A stretch of DNA of 64,000 nucleotides, taken from assembly GCF_037969875.1 (NCBI RefSeq), contig NZ_CP150218.1, positions 5,394,001-5,458,000 on the forward strand, read 5' to 3'. This DNA is from Paenibacillus sp. FSL R7-0337 (GTDB taxonomy: Bacteria > Bacillota > Bacilli > Paenibacillales > Paenibacillaceae). How positions within the stretch are numbered: position 1 is the first letter of the stretch; every line of letters begins with the position of its first letter. Shown here piece by piece: positions 9,000 to 18,180 of the stretch. The position numbers were made by a program, and so were the translations under genes. The notes under the pieces are model-generated. The model was not told the origin of the DNA, searched no databases, and worked only from the letters and a program-made list of their open reading frames with translations.

Positions 9000-9832
9000 T
9001 GAATGCCAAGACCAAAAGCAGATGGAATATCGGCATTGAAGTGATGATGATCCTTCTGGCGCTTCTGTTCCTCTCTCCGTTCTACTTCCTGCTGGCGAAC
9101 TCGGTGAAATCCTTCGGCGAGATTCTGAGCGACGCGGCAAGCTGGCCGCAGACCTTCATGTGGTCGAACTATGCCAATGCCTGGAAGCTGGCCCGGTTCT
9201 CCGAGGCCTTCCGCAACTCGCTGATCATTACGATCATCAGTGTAGCGCTTATCTCGCTGTTCAGCGCGATGGCGGCGTACCGCATGGTGCGTGCCAATAA
9301 CCGGTTCAACCAGATTCTGCTGCTGCTGATGGTAGCGGCGATGGTGGTTCCGTTCCAGACGATTATGATTCCGATCCTGAAGGTTGTGAACGTCCTGGGC
9401 GTGAATAACTCGTTCACAGGTCTCATTATCTCCCATCTGGGGCTCAGCATTCCGATGGCGATCTTCCTGTTCCACGGCTTCATCAAATCCGTGCCGCTGG
9501 AGATTGAAGAGGCAGCTACGGTGGATGGCTGTAACCCGATCTCGGCGTTCTTCCGGATTGTATTGCCTCTCTTGAAGCCGATGCTGATGACCATTATCGT
9601 GCTGAATGCGCTGGGGATCTGGAATGACTATCTGCTGCCGTCCCTGATTCTTCAGGCACCCGGTCTGCGGACGATTCCGCTGGCGACCTTCTCCTTCTTC
9701 GGCCAGTATACGAAGCAGTGGGATATGGCGCTTCCGGCACTGACCATCGGGATTGCCCCGATTGTTATCTTCTATCTGTTCATGCAGCGTTACATTGTTG
9801 AGGGAATAGCGGCTGGCTCGGTGAAGGGTTAA
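8999..9832 (+). CDS. carbohydrate ABC transporter permease (MalG/UgpE-like)
   Basis: A 277-residue second permease of the CUT1 type with six helices and an EAA loop around residues 170-195 (EIEEAATVDGCNPISAFFRIVLPLLKP). AAGGAGG lies 10 nt before the ATG, inside the end of the previous gene, and the stop and start share one base. It would pair with the preceding permease to form the channel. Substrate cannot be read from the sequence; the xylosidase and esterase upstream suggest an oligosaccharide. Confidence 0.93.
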   Translation: MNAKTKSRWNIGIEVMMILLALLFLSPFYFLLANSVKSFGEILSDAASWPQTFMWSNYANAWKLARFSEAFRNSLIITIISVALISLFSAMAAYRMVRANNRFNQILLLLMVAAMVVPFQTIMIPILKVVNVLGVNNSFTGLIISHLGLSIPMAIFLFHGFIKSVPLEIEEAATVDGCNPISAFFRIVLPLLKPMLMTIIVLNALGIWNDYLLPSLILQAPGLRTIPLATFSFFGQYTKQWDMALPALTIGIAPIVIFYLFMQRYIVEGIAAGSVKG

Positions 9833-9891
9833 TTCACCGGGCTCCCGTTCCACATAAGAAGCAGTTAAATTATTAAAGGGGGAAATATCTA

Positions 9892-11196
9892 ATGAAGAAG
9901 AAACATTCTGCACTGATGATGTCATCCGTAATGCTAATGTCAGTAGTGCTCGCGGCTTGTGGCGGCAATGCCGATAAGTCTGCCTCCAATAATGCTTCTA
10001 ATGGAAGCGCTGGCAATAGCGGCGCTGTGAAGACCGTTAAGATTTTCCAGTTCAAAACTGAGATTGTGGAAGGCCTGAATGAGCTGAAGGTAGAATTCGA
10101 GAAGGAGCATCCTAACATCAAGCTGGATATCCAGACCGTGGGCGGCGGAGCAGACTATGGTGCAGCGCTCAAGACCAAATTCGCTTCCGGCGATGCTCCT
10201 GATATTTTCAGTAACGGCGGGTATGCCGAAATGGCACTGTGGGCTGACAAACTGGAAGACCTGTCGGACCAGCCTTGGGTGAAGGATCTGATTCCACTGG
10301 CGGCAGAGCCTATGACCAAGGACGGCAAAACCTACGGGATGCCAATGAACCTTGAAGGAATCGGTTATGTATACAACAAGGACCTGTTCGCCAAAGCCGG
10401 GATTACAGAGACGCCAAAAACCATTTCCCAGCTTGAAGAAGCAGCAAAAAAGCTACAGGCGATTGGCGTAACTCCGTTTGGCAACGCTTATCAGGAGTGG
10501 TGGCTGCTGGGGATTCAGGGGATTAGCGTAGCTTTTGCTCAGCAGGATAATGTAGATGAATTCATCAAGGGCCTGAACGACGGAACTGCATCCATTGTAG
10601 GGAATGAGAAGTTCAAGGATTGGAGCAACTTGCTGAACCTGACGGTAAAATACGGCCAGAAGAATCCGCTGACCACCGATGCCAATACTCACCTGGCACT
10701 GTTCGCCAAGGGAGAAACGGCTATGATGCAGGAAGGCAACTGGGCACAGACGCTGGTGGACAACATTACGCCGGACATGAACATCGGGATGTTCCCGATG
10801 CCCATCAACGATGATGCGGCGATGAACGATAAGCTGTCGGTGGGCGTTCCGGCGAACCTGGTAGTGAATAAGGAATCCGGCTCCAAGGAAGAAGCGAAGA
10901 CGTTCCTGAACTGGCTGGTCACTTCGGATATGGGGAAAGAGTATATCGTGAAGAAATGGAAGTTCATTCCTGCACTGTCCACCATTCCGGCAACCCCTGA
11001 GGATATCGGTCTGCTGGGTGCGGATGTCTGGAATTATGTAAAAGAAGGCAAGGTATACGGGCTGCAGGCTTCCAAATTCCCTGATGGCGTTACACAGGAA
11101 TTCGCCAGCTCTATTCAAGAATTGATTGCCGGCAAAGTAGATGAAGCCGGCTGGGAGAAGGGCATGCAGGCTGCCTGGGATAAGCTGAAGAAATAA
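9892..11196 (+). CDS. extracellular sugar-binding lipoprotein (family 1 solute-binding protein)
   Basis: A 434-residue binding protein. The signal peptide ends in lipobox VLAACGG, placing the lipidated Cys at residue 23, followed by an Asn/Ser/Gly-rich linker to about residue 45. The body shows the SBP_bac_1 pattern (EGLNELKVEFEKEHPNIKLDIQTVGGGADY, then GKTYGMPMNLEGIGYVYNKDL). It starts 59 nt after the second permease behind a strong AAAGGGGG site, which fits the high expression usual for binding proteins. The gene order is unusual in that the binding protein is last rather than first. It delivers an oligosaccharide to the two permeases. Confidence 0.94.
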   Translation: MKKKHSALMMSSVMLMSVVLAACGGNADKSASNNASNGSAGNSGAVKTVKIFQFKTEIVEGLNELKVEFEKEHPNIKLDIQTVGGGADYGAALKTKFASGDAPDIFSNGGYAEMALWADKLEDLSDQPWVKDLIPLAAEPMTKDGKTYGMPMNLEGIGYVYNKDLFAKAGITETPKTISQLEEAAKKLQAIGVTPFGNAYQEWWLLGIQGISVAFAQQDNVDEFIKGLNDGTASIVGNEKFKDWSNLLNLTVKYGQKNPLTTDANTHLALFAKGETAMMQEGNWAQTLVDNITPDMNIGMFPMPINDDAAMNDKLSVGVPANLVVNKESGSKEEAKTFLNWLVTSDMGKEYIVKKWKFIPALSTIPATPEDIGLLGADVWNYVKEGKVYGLQASKFPDGVTQEFASSIQELIAGKVDEAGWEKGMQAAWDKLKK

Positions 11197-11224
11197 GACG
11201 AAGCGCTTAAGTAAGCGAAGCTGT

Positions 11225-11275
11225 GAAGGACGCTCCAGTCTCTCTCCGAAAAGGAGAGGAGGCGGGGCGTCCTTC
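11225..11275 (+). terminator. hairpin after the sugar ABC operon
   Basis: Arms GAAGGACGC (11225-11233) and GCGTCCTTC (11267-11275) enclose a second hairpin CTCTCC/GGAGAG. There is no T run after it, so it may end transcription weakly or protect the 3' end. Confidence 0.55.
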
Positions 11276-11279
11276 GTGT

Positions 11280-11383
11280 AAATATAAGAATTTATATGTT
11301 GCACACAATAACTTATCCTTCTATTTCTCGCTGAAACGGTACCGTCCTTTCAAAGGACTGCAATGCCGTTTCCACTTGATAAG
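11280..11383. repeat. dispersed ~104 bp palindromic repeat, copy A
   Basis: Begins AAATATAAGAATTTATA and ends GCCGTTTCCACTTG. The core is a hairpin built on ACCGTCCTTT/AAAGGAC, flanked by outer arms AAACGG and CCGTTT. The same element occurs at 23685 and 29512, and a rearranged partial copy at 25276. It lies directly after the operon terminator. Confidence 0.85.
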
Positions 11384-11425
11384 GCAGCGGCGGGTGGATC
11401 ATCAGGCGGAAGGATAGCGTCTTTT

Positions 11426-11590
11426 TCAAAAGGTTCGGGAGAGTAAGGGGGTAACCTGGGGAGTCTGGGACTGTGCTTGCCGCAGCCTGTCCAGCAGGTC
11501 ATAGACGGTAGTGATTTGCTTCGTATCTATAGTTAATGCGGTATCTTCCGGGCTGCCGGGAATTTTGAAATTCCACTGTTTATTTCCCAT
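11426..11590 (-). CDS. small uncharacterised protein, 54 residues
   Basis: A short gene with a good ribosome binding site (AAGGAG 8 nt before the ATG at 11590); the longer upstream extension of the frame lacks one. The product begins MGNKQWNFKIPGSPEDTALT and then has a helical, Gln-rich stretch. There is no signal peptide, membrane segment or recognised family. It is divergent from the LysR gene across about 118 nt, an arrangement in which LysR regulators often control the neighbour. Function unknown; existence as a gene rests on the ribosome binding site and position. Confidence 0.55.
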   Translation of the reverse strand: MGNKQWNFKIPGSPEDTALTIDTKQITTVYDLLDRLRQAQSQTPQVTPLLSRTF

Positions 11591-11708
11591 GAGTATCACT
11601 CCTTCTTTGGTATTTTTATCATAATCGGTGGAGCGGATCATGTATAATGAAGGGAAATGATGGTGGCCATCACTGCGGCTGATGGGTGATCCGGGGGAGC
11701 GATGCAGC

Positions 11709-12635
11709 GTGGATATGGGTCTTCTCAAAGTGTTTCAGGCGGTTGCTGAAGAAGGAAGTATCTCAAAGGCTGCACAAAGCCTGAACTATGTGCAGTCGAA
11801 TGTGACTGCAAGAATTCAACAATTGGAGCAGGAGCTGAAGACTCCGCTGTTCTACCGGCATAGCCGGGGAATAACCTTGACCTCGGCAGGACGGACGTTC
11901 ATGGAGTATACGGCCAAGATTCTTAATCTGCTGGATGAAGCCAAGCTGGCGGTACTGGATTCGCCGGTTCCGACAGGCTCAATTAGCGTTGGCTCGGATA
12001 CGACGGCGGCAGTATGGCTGCCTGCTATCCTGTCCACGTACCGCGGGTGCTACCCGGATGTGGAAGTTCATCTTAAGGTCGGACGGTCGGGGGAGCTTAT
12101 CGAGTCGGTTCTGCAGCATAACGTGCAGGGGGCCTTGATGGACGGACCGGTGGAGCACCCGGAGCTTGTTCAGGAGCTGCTCATTCAGGAGCGGATTGGG
12201 CTGGTGATACCCGATACGATGGATTATCAGGGTATCCGCTCTGTTCATGACAAGACTCTGCTGATGCTAAATTCAGAATGTCTGTACCGGAACAGGCTGG
12301 AGAGCTGGCTGGCGGAAGAGGGCGGACGGCTGGGTAAGGTGATGGAGTTCGGGACGATGGAAGGATTGCTCGGCTGCGTAAAGGCGGGAATCGGCTATGC
12401 GGTGCTGCCGTTATCCTATTTCACCCGGATGAATGTCACTGAGGGTATCCGGATCTATCCGTTCCCCGAGCAGTATGCAGAGGTGCCGACGGTATTCATC
12501 CGGCGGCGTGACCTCTATATGACGAGTGCGTTCCGGGAGTTCATAGAAGAGCTGAAGGCAGGGTTGCCGGAAGCGGTGAGCGGTACAGACAGGCTGCAAG
12601 GCAGCGGCGGTACTGTGGAGGAACAAGCGCAGTGA
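11709..12635 (+). CDS. LysR-family transcriptional regulator
   Basis: A 308-residue LysR protein. The N-terminal winged helix-turn-helix is clear (LLKVFQAVAEEGSISKAAQSLNYVQSNVTARIQQLE followed by LTSAGRTFMEY). A periplasmic-binding-like effector domain occupies about 90-295 (SISVGSDTTAAVWLP; GYAVLPLSYF). GTG 11709 is chosen because GGGGGAG lies 8 nt upstream; the in-frame ATG at 11682 has no site and would add a tail before the helix-turn-helix. The last 20 residues are Gly/Gln-rich and unlike the family. Divergent from the 54-residue gene. Effector unknown. Confidence 0.9.
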   Translation: MDMGLLKVFQAVAEEGSISKAAQSLNYVQSNVTARIQQLEQELKTPLFYRHSRGITLTSAGRTFMEYTAKILNLLDEAKLAVLDSPVPTGSISVGSDTTAAVWLPAILSTYRGCYPDVEVHLKVGRSGELIESVLQHNVQGALMDGPVEHPELVQELLIQERIGLVIPDTMDYQGIRSVHDKTLLMLNSECLYRNRLESWLAEEGGRLGKVMEFGTMEGLLGCVKAGIGYAVLPLSYFTRMNVTEGIRIYPFPEQYAEVPTVFIRRRDLYMTSAFREFIEELKAGLPEAVSGTDRLQGSGGTVEEQAQ

Positions 12636-12677
12636 AGTCATCAGCGTAGTATAAGATCATATATTTATGCCGCAAAA

Positions 12678-12711
12678 GACGGATACCCCACTTAGGTGGA
12701 TGGTATCCGTC
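12678..12711. terminator. strong nested hairpin between convergent genes
   Basis: Perfect arms GACGGATACC (12678-12687) and GGTATCCGTC (12702-12711) contain a second stem CCAC/GTGG. It is preceded by AAAA and followed by a T-rich stretch, so it could act for the LysR gene and for the convergent AraC gene. Confidence 0.75.
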
Positions 12712-12741
12712 TCTGTGTTTGTATAGGAAATGTCGAGTGCA

Positions 12742-12770
12742 ATATGTATACGGAAAAGCGAACACAATCT
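12742..12770. repeat. short repeat ATGTATACGGAAAAGCGAACACAAT-type
   Basis: One copy of a roughly 26-bp word, TGTATACGGAAAAGCGAACA then CAAT, also present twice at 28.43-28.51 kb and partly at both flanks of the IS110 element. It lies between a terminator and the end of a minus-strand gene. No function is evident. Confidence 0.55.
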
Positions 12771-12780
12771 TACGTGCTAC

Positions 12781-13617
12781 TCAGTGCAGCTTCCTGAACT
12801 GCTCCGGCGTAACCGCCGACTGCTTGCGGAAGGTGGCTACGAAATGGCTGACATCGCGGAAGCCGACCAGCTGCGAGATGGCCTTGACGGTAAGCTCGGG
12901 CTGGGCGACTAGCAGCTCCTTGCTCTTGCGGATGCGCAGCCGGACGAAATAAGCATAGGGGGAGAGCCCGAAGGTCTGCAGAAACAGGCTGTTCAGATAT
13001 CTGCCGGACACCTCAAGCCGGGAAGCGAGATCACTGAGACCTACCTCGGGATCGCCATAATGGCTGTCCATCCATTTCAGCAGCGGCTGAAGCTTGTCTA
13101 CATTGCGGGAGATCGCCGTGTTGTTATGCAGCTGCCCGTATTTGTTCAGAGTCAGCAGGAACCGGTAGGCATCGCTGGATTCCCCGAGACTGAACATGTC
13201 ATTCGAAGCATCGTGGCGGTCCAGCATCTCCTTCAGCATCCAGCGCAGCGGCGCTCCGCTCTCCCAGCGGTAGAACAGGCTGGTGTTCATCCCGAGCGAA
13301 TCCAGAATATGCCGTGCTGAGGTCCCTCCGAAGGTGAGATAATAGGTGCGCCAAGTCTCTGAGGAGAGCGCTTCATAGCGGTGCGGTGTACCCGGCATCA
13401 GTAGAATGCCGCTGCCCTCGGTGAGGGTGAGCTTCTTGTTGTCGAAGTGGATCATACCGCTGCCATGCGCTGTCTGCAGCCAGTGATAGGTGTGATAGCC
13501 TTGCGGCCGGGAGACTTGTTCCTGATCAGGGTTATAGCCCATACTGTCGAGGGTGATGGGGAGCAGCTGGCCGCTCTCCTGGGCGAATACGATTCTGCGG
13601 ACGGCATCCAGTGACAT
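12781..13617 (-). CDS. AraC-family transcriptional regulator (cupin sensor)
   Basis: A 278-residue regulator with an N-terminal AraC_binding cupin domain (about 10-150; LTEGSGILLMPGTPHRYEAL) and a C-terminal two-helix-turn-helix AraC domain (about 180-278; GLSDLASRLEVSGRYLNSLF and VKAISQLVGFRDVSHFVATF). AGGAG lies 10 nt before the ATG. It is divergent from the GH42 beta-galactosidase across a 120-nt AT-rich gap, so it most likely senses a galactoside or its breakdown product and controls that gene. The assignment is by position, not shown directly. Confidence 0.9.
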   Translation of the reverse strand: MSLDAVRRIVFAQESGQLLPITLDSMGYNPDQEQVSRPQGYHTYHWLQTAHGSGMIHFDNKKLTLTEGSGILLMPGTPHRYEALSSETWRTYYLTFGGTSARHILDSLGMNTSLFYRWESGAPLRWMLKEMLDRHDASNDMFSLGESSDAYRFLLTLNKYGQLHNNTAISRNVDKLQPLLKWMDSHYGDPEVGLSDLASRLEVSGRYLNSLFLQTFGLSPYAYFVRLRIRKSKELLVAQPELTVKAISQLVGFRDVSHFVATFRKQSAVTPEQFRKLH

Positions 13618-13676
13618 TCCGGTTCATCTCCTGTTGTTCCATATTATTATATTCCAATTCATTAATATTATATTTA

Positions 13677-13695
13677 TAGCGATAGCGGTAGCGAT
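13677..13695. promoter_or_regulatory. possible AraC operator: direct TAGCGAT repeats
   Basis: TAGCGAT occurs at 13677-13683 and 13689-13695, 12 bp apart, in an otherwise AT-rich divergent gap just upstream of a TATACT-like -10 (about 13711-13716) for the beta-galactosidase. AraC proteins commonly bind direct repeats near the -35 region. No binding data are implied. Confidence 0.35.
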
Positions 13696-13736
13696 TAAAA
13701 TAAGAATATACTTATACTATAAAGGATGTGCGTAGC

Positions 13737-15776
13737 GTGATCAACGAGAAGTTACCTAAGATCTGGTACGGTGGAGATTATAACCCGGAGCAATGGGAGG
13801 CCCCGGTCTGGGCGGAGGACGAGCGGATGTTCAAGCTCGCGGGCATAGATGTGGCAACCATCAATGTGTTCTCCTGGGCGCTGATTCAGCCGTCTGAGGA
13901 TACGTACGATTTCGCGGGTCTGGATGAATTAATCGACCGCTTATATAAGAACGGCACATATGTATGTCTGGCTACGGGTACAGGGGCGCATCCGGCCTGG
14001 ATGGCTCACCGCTATCCTGAAGTGACACGGGTAGATGTCCAGGGCCGCAAGCGCAAATTCGGCGGGCGTCACAACTCCAATCCGAACAGTGCAATCTACC
14101 GCAAATATGCGGCGCTGCTGGCCGGCAAGCTGGCGGAGCGCTATAAGGATCATCCGGGCCTGGTGGCCTGGCATATCTCTAATGAATACGGCGGCTATGA
14201 TTACTCCGAGCAGTCCGAGGCTGCTTTTCGCGTCTGGCTGAAGGACCGTTACGGAACGCTGGTTGCGCTCAACAGAGCCTGGAACACACGGTTCTGGGGC
14301 CATACCTTCTATGACTGGGAGGAAATCGTTGTTCCGAATGAACTCAGTGAAGAGTGGGGGGGCAACCGGACCAACTTCCAGGGGATTTCTCTGGACTACC
14401 GCAGATTCATGTCGGATAGCCTGCTGGAATGCTACATCCTCGAATATGAGGCGATTAAGCAGTACAGCACGGATGTTCCAATTACGACTAACCTGATGGG
14501 CTTCTACCCGGAGCTGGACTATTTCAAGTGGGCCAAGTACCTGGATGTAATCTCTTGGGATAACTATCCGTCCTTGGACACCCCGGTCAGCTATACAGCG
14601 ATGACGCATGATCTTATGCGCGGCCTGAAGAACGGCCAGCCGTTCATGCTGATGGAGCAGACGCCAAGCCAGCAGAACTGGCAGCCTTACAATTCCCTGA
14701 AGCGCCCCGGCGTGATGCGTCTCTGGAGCTATCAGGCGGTAGCGCGCGGTGCCGACACCGTGCTGTTCTTCCAGCTGCGGCGGTCCATCGGCGCGTGTGA
14801 GAAGTACCACGGAGCGGTCATTGAGCATGTAGGACATGAGCATACCCGCGTATTCCGCGAATGCGCCGAGCTGGGCCGGGAACTGGAAAGCTTGGGCGGC
14901 GAGCTGCTGGATGCACGCAGTGCGGCGCAGATCGGGATTGTCTACGACTGGGAGAACCGCTGGGCGCTTGATCTCTCCAGCGGCCCGTCCGTTGCACTGA
15001 ATTATGTGGATGAGGTCCATAAGTATTATGATGCGCTCTATCAGCAGAACATCGAAGCGGATATGATCGGGGTAGAAGAGGATCTGTCGAGATACAAGAT
15101 TGTCATTGCACCGGTGCTGTATATGGTGAAGCCGGGCTTCGCCGAGAAGGTCGAAGCCTTCGTCCAGGCAGGCGGGACCTTCATTACGACGTATTTCAGC
15201 GGGATCGTTAATGAGAACGATCTGGTTACGGTTGGCGGGTATCCGGGAGAGCTGCGCAAGGTGCTGGGAATCTGGGCCGAGGAGATCGATGCCCTTCTGC
15301 CGGGCATGAGCAATGAAATTGTAATGAATAAGGACTGGGGAGCCTTGAACCGTTCTTACACCTGCGGTCTGCTCTGCGACCTGATTCATCCCGAAGGCGC
15401 AGAGGTGCTCGCTCAGTATGGCGCGGATTTCTATAAAGGCATGCCTGCCCTGACGGTGAATAGCTTCGGTGAAGGCAAGGCCTATTATGTGGCCACAAGT
15501 CCCGATGCGGCCTTCCTTAACGGCTTCCTCGCTAACCTGTGCGCGGATAACGGCATTGTGCCGCTGGTCAGCGCACCTGAAGGCATTGAGTCTGTCCAGC
15601 GTGTGAAGGACGGCGTATCCTATCTGTTCCTGCTGAACCATTCAGCAGAGGAGCTTCGGGCGGATATTGGCGAAGGCAAGCGGACCGATCTGCTTACCGG
15701 GAAGAAGTTCAGCGGCTCCACCCCGGTTCCTGGGCACGGAGTGCTGATTCTCTCAGACAAATCAGACAAACAGTAA
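13737..15776 (+). CDS. GH42 beta-galactosidase
   Basis: A 679-residue glycoside hydrolase family 42 enzyme hydrolysing beta-galactosides in the cytoplasm. GTG 13737 is chosen because AAAGGA ends 10 nt upstream; GTG 13728 is too close. The (beta/alpha)8 barrel starts at WYGGDYNPEQW. The catalytic acid/base is E150 (HISNEYGG) and the nucleophile E307 (MLMEQTPSQQNWQ). A trimerisation domain follows from about 395 (IGIVYDWENRWAL) and a small C-terminal beta domain ends the protein. Length matches the family (about 660-690). No signal peptide. Control is probably by the divergent AraC gene, and a strong terminator follows. Confidence 0.95.
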   Translation: MINEKLPKIWYGGDYNPEQWEAPVWAEDERMFKLAGIDVATINVFSWALIQPSEDTYDFAGLDELIDRLYKNGTYVCLATGTGAHPAWMAHRYPEVTRVDVQGRKRKFGGRHNSNPNSAIYRKYAALLAGKLAERYKDHPGLVAWHISNEYGGYDYSEQSEAAFRVWLKDRYGTLVALNRAWNTRFWGHTFYDWEEIVVPNELSEEWGGNRTNFQGISLDYRRFMSDSLLECYILEYEAIKQYSTDVPITTNLMGFYPELDYFKWAKYLDVISWDNYPSLDTPVSYTAMTHDLMRGLKNGQPFMLMEQTPSQQNWQPYNSLKRPGVMRLWSYQAVARGADTVLFFQLRRSIGACEKYHGAVIEHVGHEHTRVFRECAELGRELESLGGELLDARSAAQIGIVYDWENRWALDLSSGPSVALNYVDEVHKYYDALYQQNIEADMIGVEEDLSRYKIVIAPVLYMVKPGFAEKVEAFVQAGGTFITTYFSGIVNENDLVTVGGYPGELRKVLGIWAEEIDALLPGMSNEIVMNKDWGALNRSYTCGLLCDLIHPEGAEVLAQYGADFYKGMPALTVNSFGEGKAYYVATSPDAAFLNGFLANLCADNGIVPLVSAPEGIESVQRVKDGVSYLFLLNHSAEELRADIGEGKRTDLLTGKKFSGSTPVPGHGVLILSDKSDKQ

Positions 15777-15785
15777 GGCACGACA

Positions 15786-15839
15786 AAGCTGTCCCGAAGG
15801 CCGTTCATTAGAAACGGTGGCCGGGACAGCTTCTTTTTT
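15786..15839. terminator. strong Rho-independent terminator
   Basis: Arms AAGCTGTCCCG (15786-15796) and CGGGACAGCTT (15822-15832) with an inner GGCCGTT/AACGGTGGCC stem, then CTTTTTT. It serves the beta-galactosidase and perhaps the convergent germination operon. Confidence 0.92.
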
Positions 15840-15865
15840 ATACAGACTCACTTAACGGGATTATT

Positions 15866-17056
15866 CTATTGAGTGAAGGAGCCGAAGTCCGTAATCTTCA
15901 AATCAACGGTGACATGAATAGGGGTCCGGCTGAACTCCTCATCCCAGTGATCCTCGAGCTTCTTCCATAAGGCGGGCTCCTGAATACTGAGTCTGGTGGA
16001 GAATCCGGCGGCATCTGCTTTGTAATCGGACTGCAGCTTGTGAAACAGGCTCTCCATCATCTGCTCCAGCCGCTTCTTGAACAGCTTCTCAACTTTTTGG
16101 GGAAGATGGGTGGCAGCAGGGTATTCCTCTACGTTCCAGGTTTCAATCAGCCTTCCTTCCGTTTTAATGTTGACGTCGAAGGACAGATTGTCTCCGTCTA
16201 CTTTGGACGTAATTTTACTTTTCATGGACTTGAGTTCGTAGGTAATGGGCTCATTGCTCCAGTCGTAGGTCTTAATGACCCCGCTTTGCCCCCCGTTGCT
16301 CAGCCAGGTCAAACATTCGGTATCCTCCTGATTCAGCGTCCCCACCCAGTTTCCTGTATCTCCTTTAATCACTCCGGCTCCCGAGAATTCTACCTCATCA
16401 TTCGCGGTTACCAGGTTTTGCAGCGCAAAACTTCGTTTGGAGGCCATCAGGGCATCCATTTTGGATAAAATAACGGGGTCCAGCACCTTACTGGTTCTCT
16501 TCTGATTGCGCAGCATATCTCTGATGTGAAAGGCAGGGATTTCATTTTTTTGCTTCGAGACCATGGTGTCTGCTGCGCGGCCTTGGCTTAAGAACACCAT
16601 CGTACTGGGACGGATATCATTATCCCGAAGGACGAAATCCAATAACTGGTTGATCTTCTGCTGCTTCAGCAGCTCACTTGAGATCACTATAACTTTGAGG
16701 TGGTGGCCGATGATCGGCCGTTCACGCAGAATCGAATATTGACGGAAGATCTCCAGCACAGAATCTCCGGTTCCGGTTACATTCATATAAGGTGCACTGC
16801 TACTGCTGTTACCTTGATTATCTACCCCTCCTACGGAGTTAGCCGGAACCATCTGCACAGTGGCGGTAATCTTATTTTTTTTATAATAAGTGGCGCCCTT
16901 GTCCTCCAGCTTCTGCTCTGTGGGTGAGAGCTCTCCGATATCCAGAGCCAGGCCAGCGTATAGGGCCAGATCCTCAATCTCTTTACTGCTCCAGCAGGAG
17001 GTCAGTGTGGCAAGAATCAGCAGACTGCACAGCACCACCAGAATTCGTCTATACAT
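15866..17056 (-). CDS. gerKC: spore germination lipoprotein, Ger(x)C family
   Basis: A 396-residue C subunit of a GerA-type germinant receptor. The signal peptide ends in a lipobox-like TLTSCWSS, so the lipidated Cys is at residue 21. The WSSKEIEDLALYAGLALD opening is typical of the family, and the C-terminal domain (about 230-390) matches the GerAC fold (SFDVNIKTEGRLIE, then a helical region). It overlaps the gene for the B subunit by 8 nt and is the last gene of the A-B-C operon. It sits on the outer face of the spore inner membrane and is needed for receptor function. The symbol marks the family; which paralogue it is cannot be told. Confidence 0.93.
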   Translation of the reverse strand: MYRRILVVLCSLLILATLTSCWSSKEIEDLALYAGLALDIGELSPTEQKLEDKGATYYKKNKITATVQMVPANSVGGVDNQGNSSSSAPYMNVTGTGDSVLEIFRQYSILRERPIIGHHLKVIVISSELLKQQKINQLLDFVLRDNDIRPSTMVFLSQGRAADTMVSKQKNEIPAFHIRDMLRNQKRTSKVLDPVILSKMDALMASKRSFALQNLVTANDEVEFSGAGVIKGDTGNWVGTLNQEDTECLTWLSNGGQSGVIKTYDWSNEPITYELKSMKSKITSKVDGDNLSFDVNIKTEGRLIETWNVEEYPAATHLPQKVEKLFKKRLEQMMESLFHKLQSDYKADAAGFSTRLSIQEPALWKKLEDHWDEEFSRTPIHVTVDLKITDFGSFTQ

Positions 17057-18152
17057 GCTGCTTCAGCCCCTTCACCCGGATGAGCCAGACGATGGAGAGC
17101 AGGACAGGCACCAGCAGGAACAGCCCCACTCCCATCTTGCCTATGGTATCCCCGAGTACGAACAGGTCGCTTAAGGATTTGGGCAGCATCGCCGAGATGA
17201 ACAGCAGCGGGACCAGCGCATAAATAATCGGGTGCACCTTAAGCTTGAAGATCTGTGAGAGACCCAGTGAGGACTGGAAAAAGAAGCTGCTGAAGTTGCA
17301 GAACATCTGCATCAGCCAGATGACCATGAACGGGAATTCCAGACGCTCGAAGAAAAAACCCGACACCTCAAAGCTGCGCAATAGATCGATAGTGGGCCAG
17401 GTGCTGGAGATGGAGGAATCAATAGAGATGCCTCCGATCACTATAATGATAGTCAGGAAATAGATGGACAGCAGGATGGCGAGGCCTCCAAGCATGGCTT
17501 TGACAGCCTTTTTGGGGTCCTCCATGAACGCCACAAGCGTCATGGCCACTTCACAGCCGGTGAATACAAGCACGGTGGATTTGAGCCCCGCGAATACGGG
17601 GGACCATCCGTCGCCGAGTACAGGACGCAGATGATCGATATCGAACATCCGCAGGCTGAGCACGAAGGAGATGAGCAGAATCATAATGCTGATCGGAAAA
17701 ACAATGGTGTAGACACGGGCTATAGAATTGATGCCTCCGTACACGAGATAGGTACTCAGCCAGAGAAAAGGAAGGATTACTGCCCAGATCGGAGTCCCCT
17801 CCAGCAGAAAAAACAGGGTGACCTCGGCCAGTGTACGGATCTCAAAGCCGGCGATAGTGATGAAATACAGAATTAACAGCATAGACAGAATACCGCCGAT
17901 GAACCGGCCGGTCAGCAGCCTTGAGTACTGAAAGACGGTTTTTCCCGGAAATTGCTGGCTGATCTTCACCATAAGGAGTACAGCCAGCATCACAATGGCC
18001 CCGCCGAGCAGGGTGGAGATCCAGCCGTCCGGGGTTCCGACACTCTTGCTCACGCTGCGCGGCAGTGTGAGAATACCCGCGCCCAGCAAGGTGTTGTTCA
18101 GGAATATGGCCGTTTGTGTAGCGGTAATTTTATCATCGGTACGTATGAACAT
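17049..18152 (-). CDS. gerKB: spore germination permease-like protein, GerAB family
   Basis: A 367-residue integral membrane protein with about ten helices, of the amino-acid/polyamine/organocation transporter fold used by GerAB subunits, which bind the germinant. The opening ITATQTAIFLNNTLLGAGILTLPRSV is characteristic. AAGGAGG lies 8 nt before the ATG. It starts 28 nt after the A gene and overlaps the C gene. The germinant cannot be predicted. Confidence 0.93.
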   Translation of the reverse strand: MFIRTDDKITATQTAIFLNNTLLGAGILTLPRSVSKSVGTPDGWISTLLGGAIVMLAVLLMVKISQQFPGKTVFQYSRLLTGRFIGGILSMLLILYFITIAGFEIRTLAEVTLFFLLEGTPIWAVILPFLWLSTYLVYGGINSIARVYTIVFPISIMILLISFVLSLRMFDIDHLRPVLGDGWSPVFAGLKSTVLVFTGCEVAMTLVAFMEDPKKAVKAMLGGLAILLSIYFLTIIIVIGGISIDSSISSTWPTIDLLRSFEVSGFFFERLEFPFMVIWLMQMFCNFSSFFFQSSLGLSQIFKLKVHPIIYALVPLLFISAMLPKSLSDLFVLGDTIGKMGVGLFLLVPVLLSIVWLIRVKGLKQHV

Positions 18153-18180
18153 ACTGCATTCCTCCTTATACCAGGCGCGG

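Noticed and set aside
13941..15641. 566-codon open frame opposite the GH42 gene
   Set aside because: The GH42 gene is complete with catalytic residues; the opposite frame has no start signal or recognisable domain.
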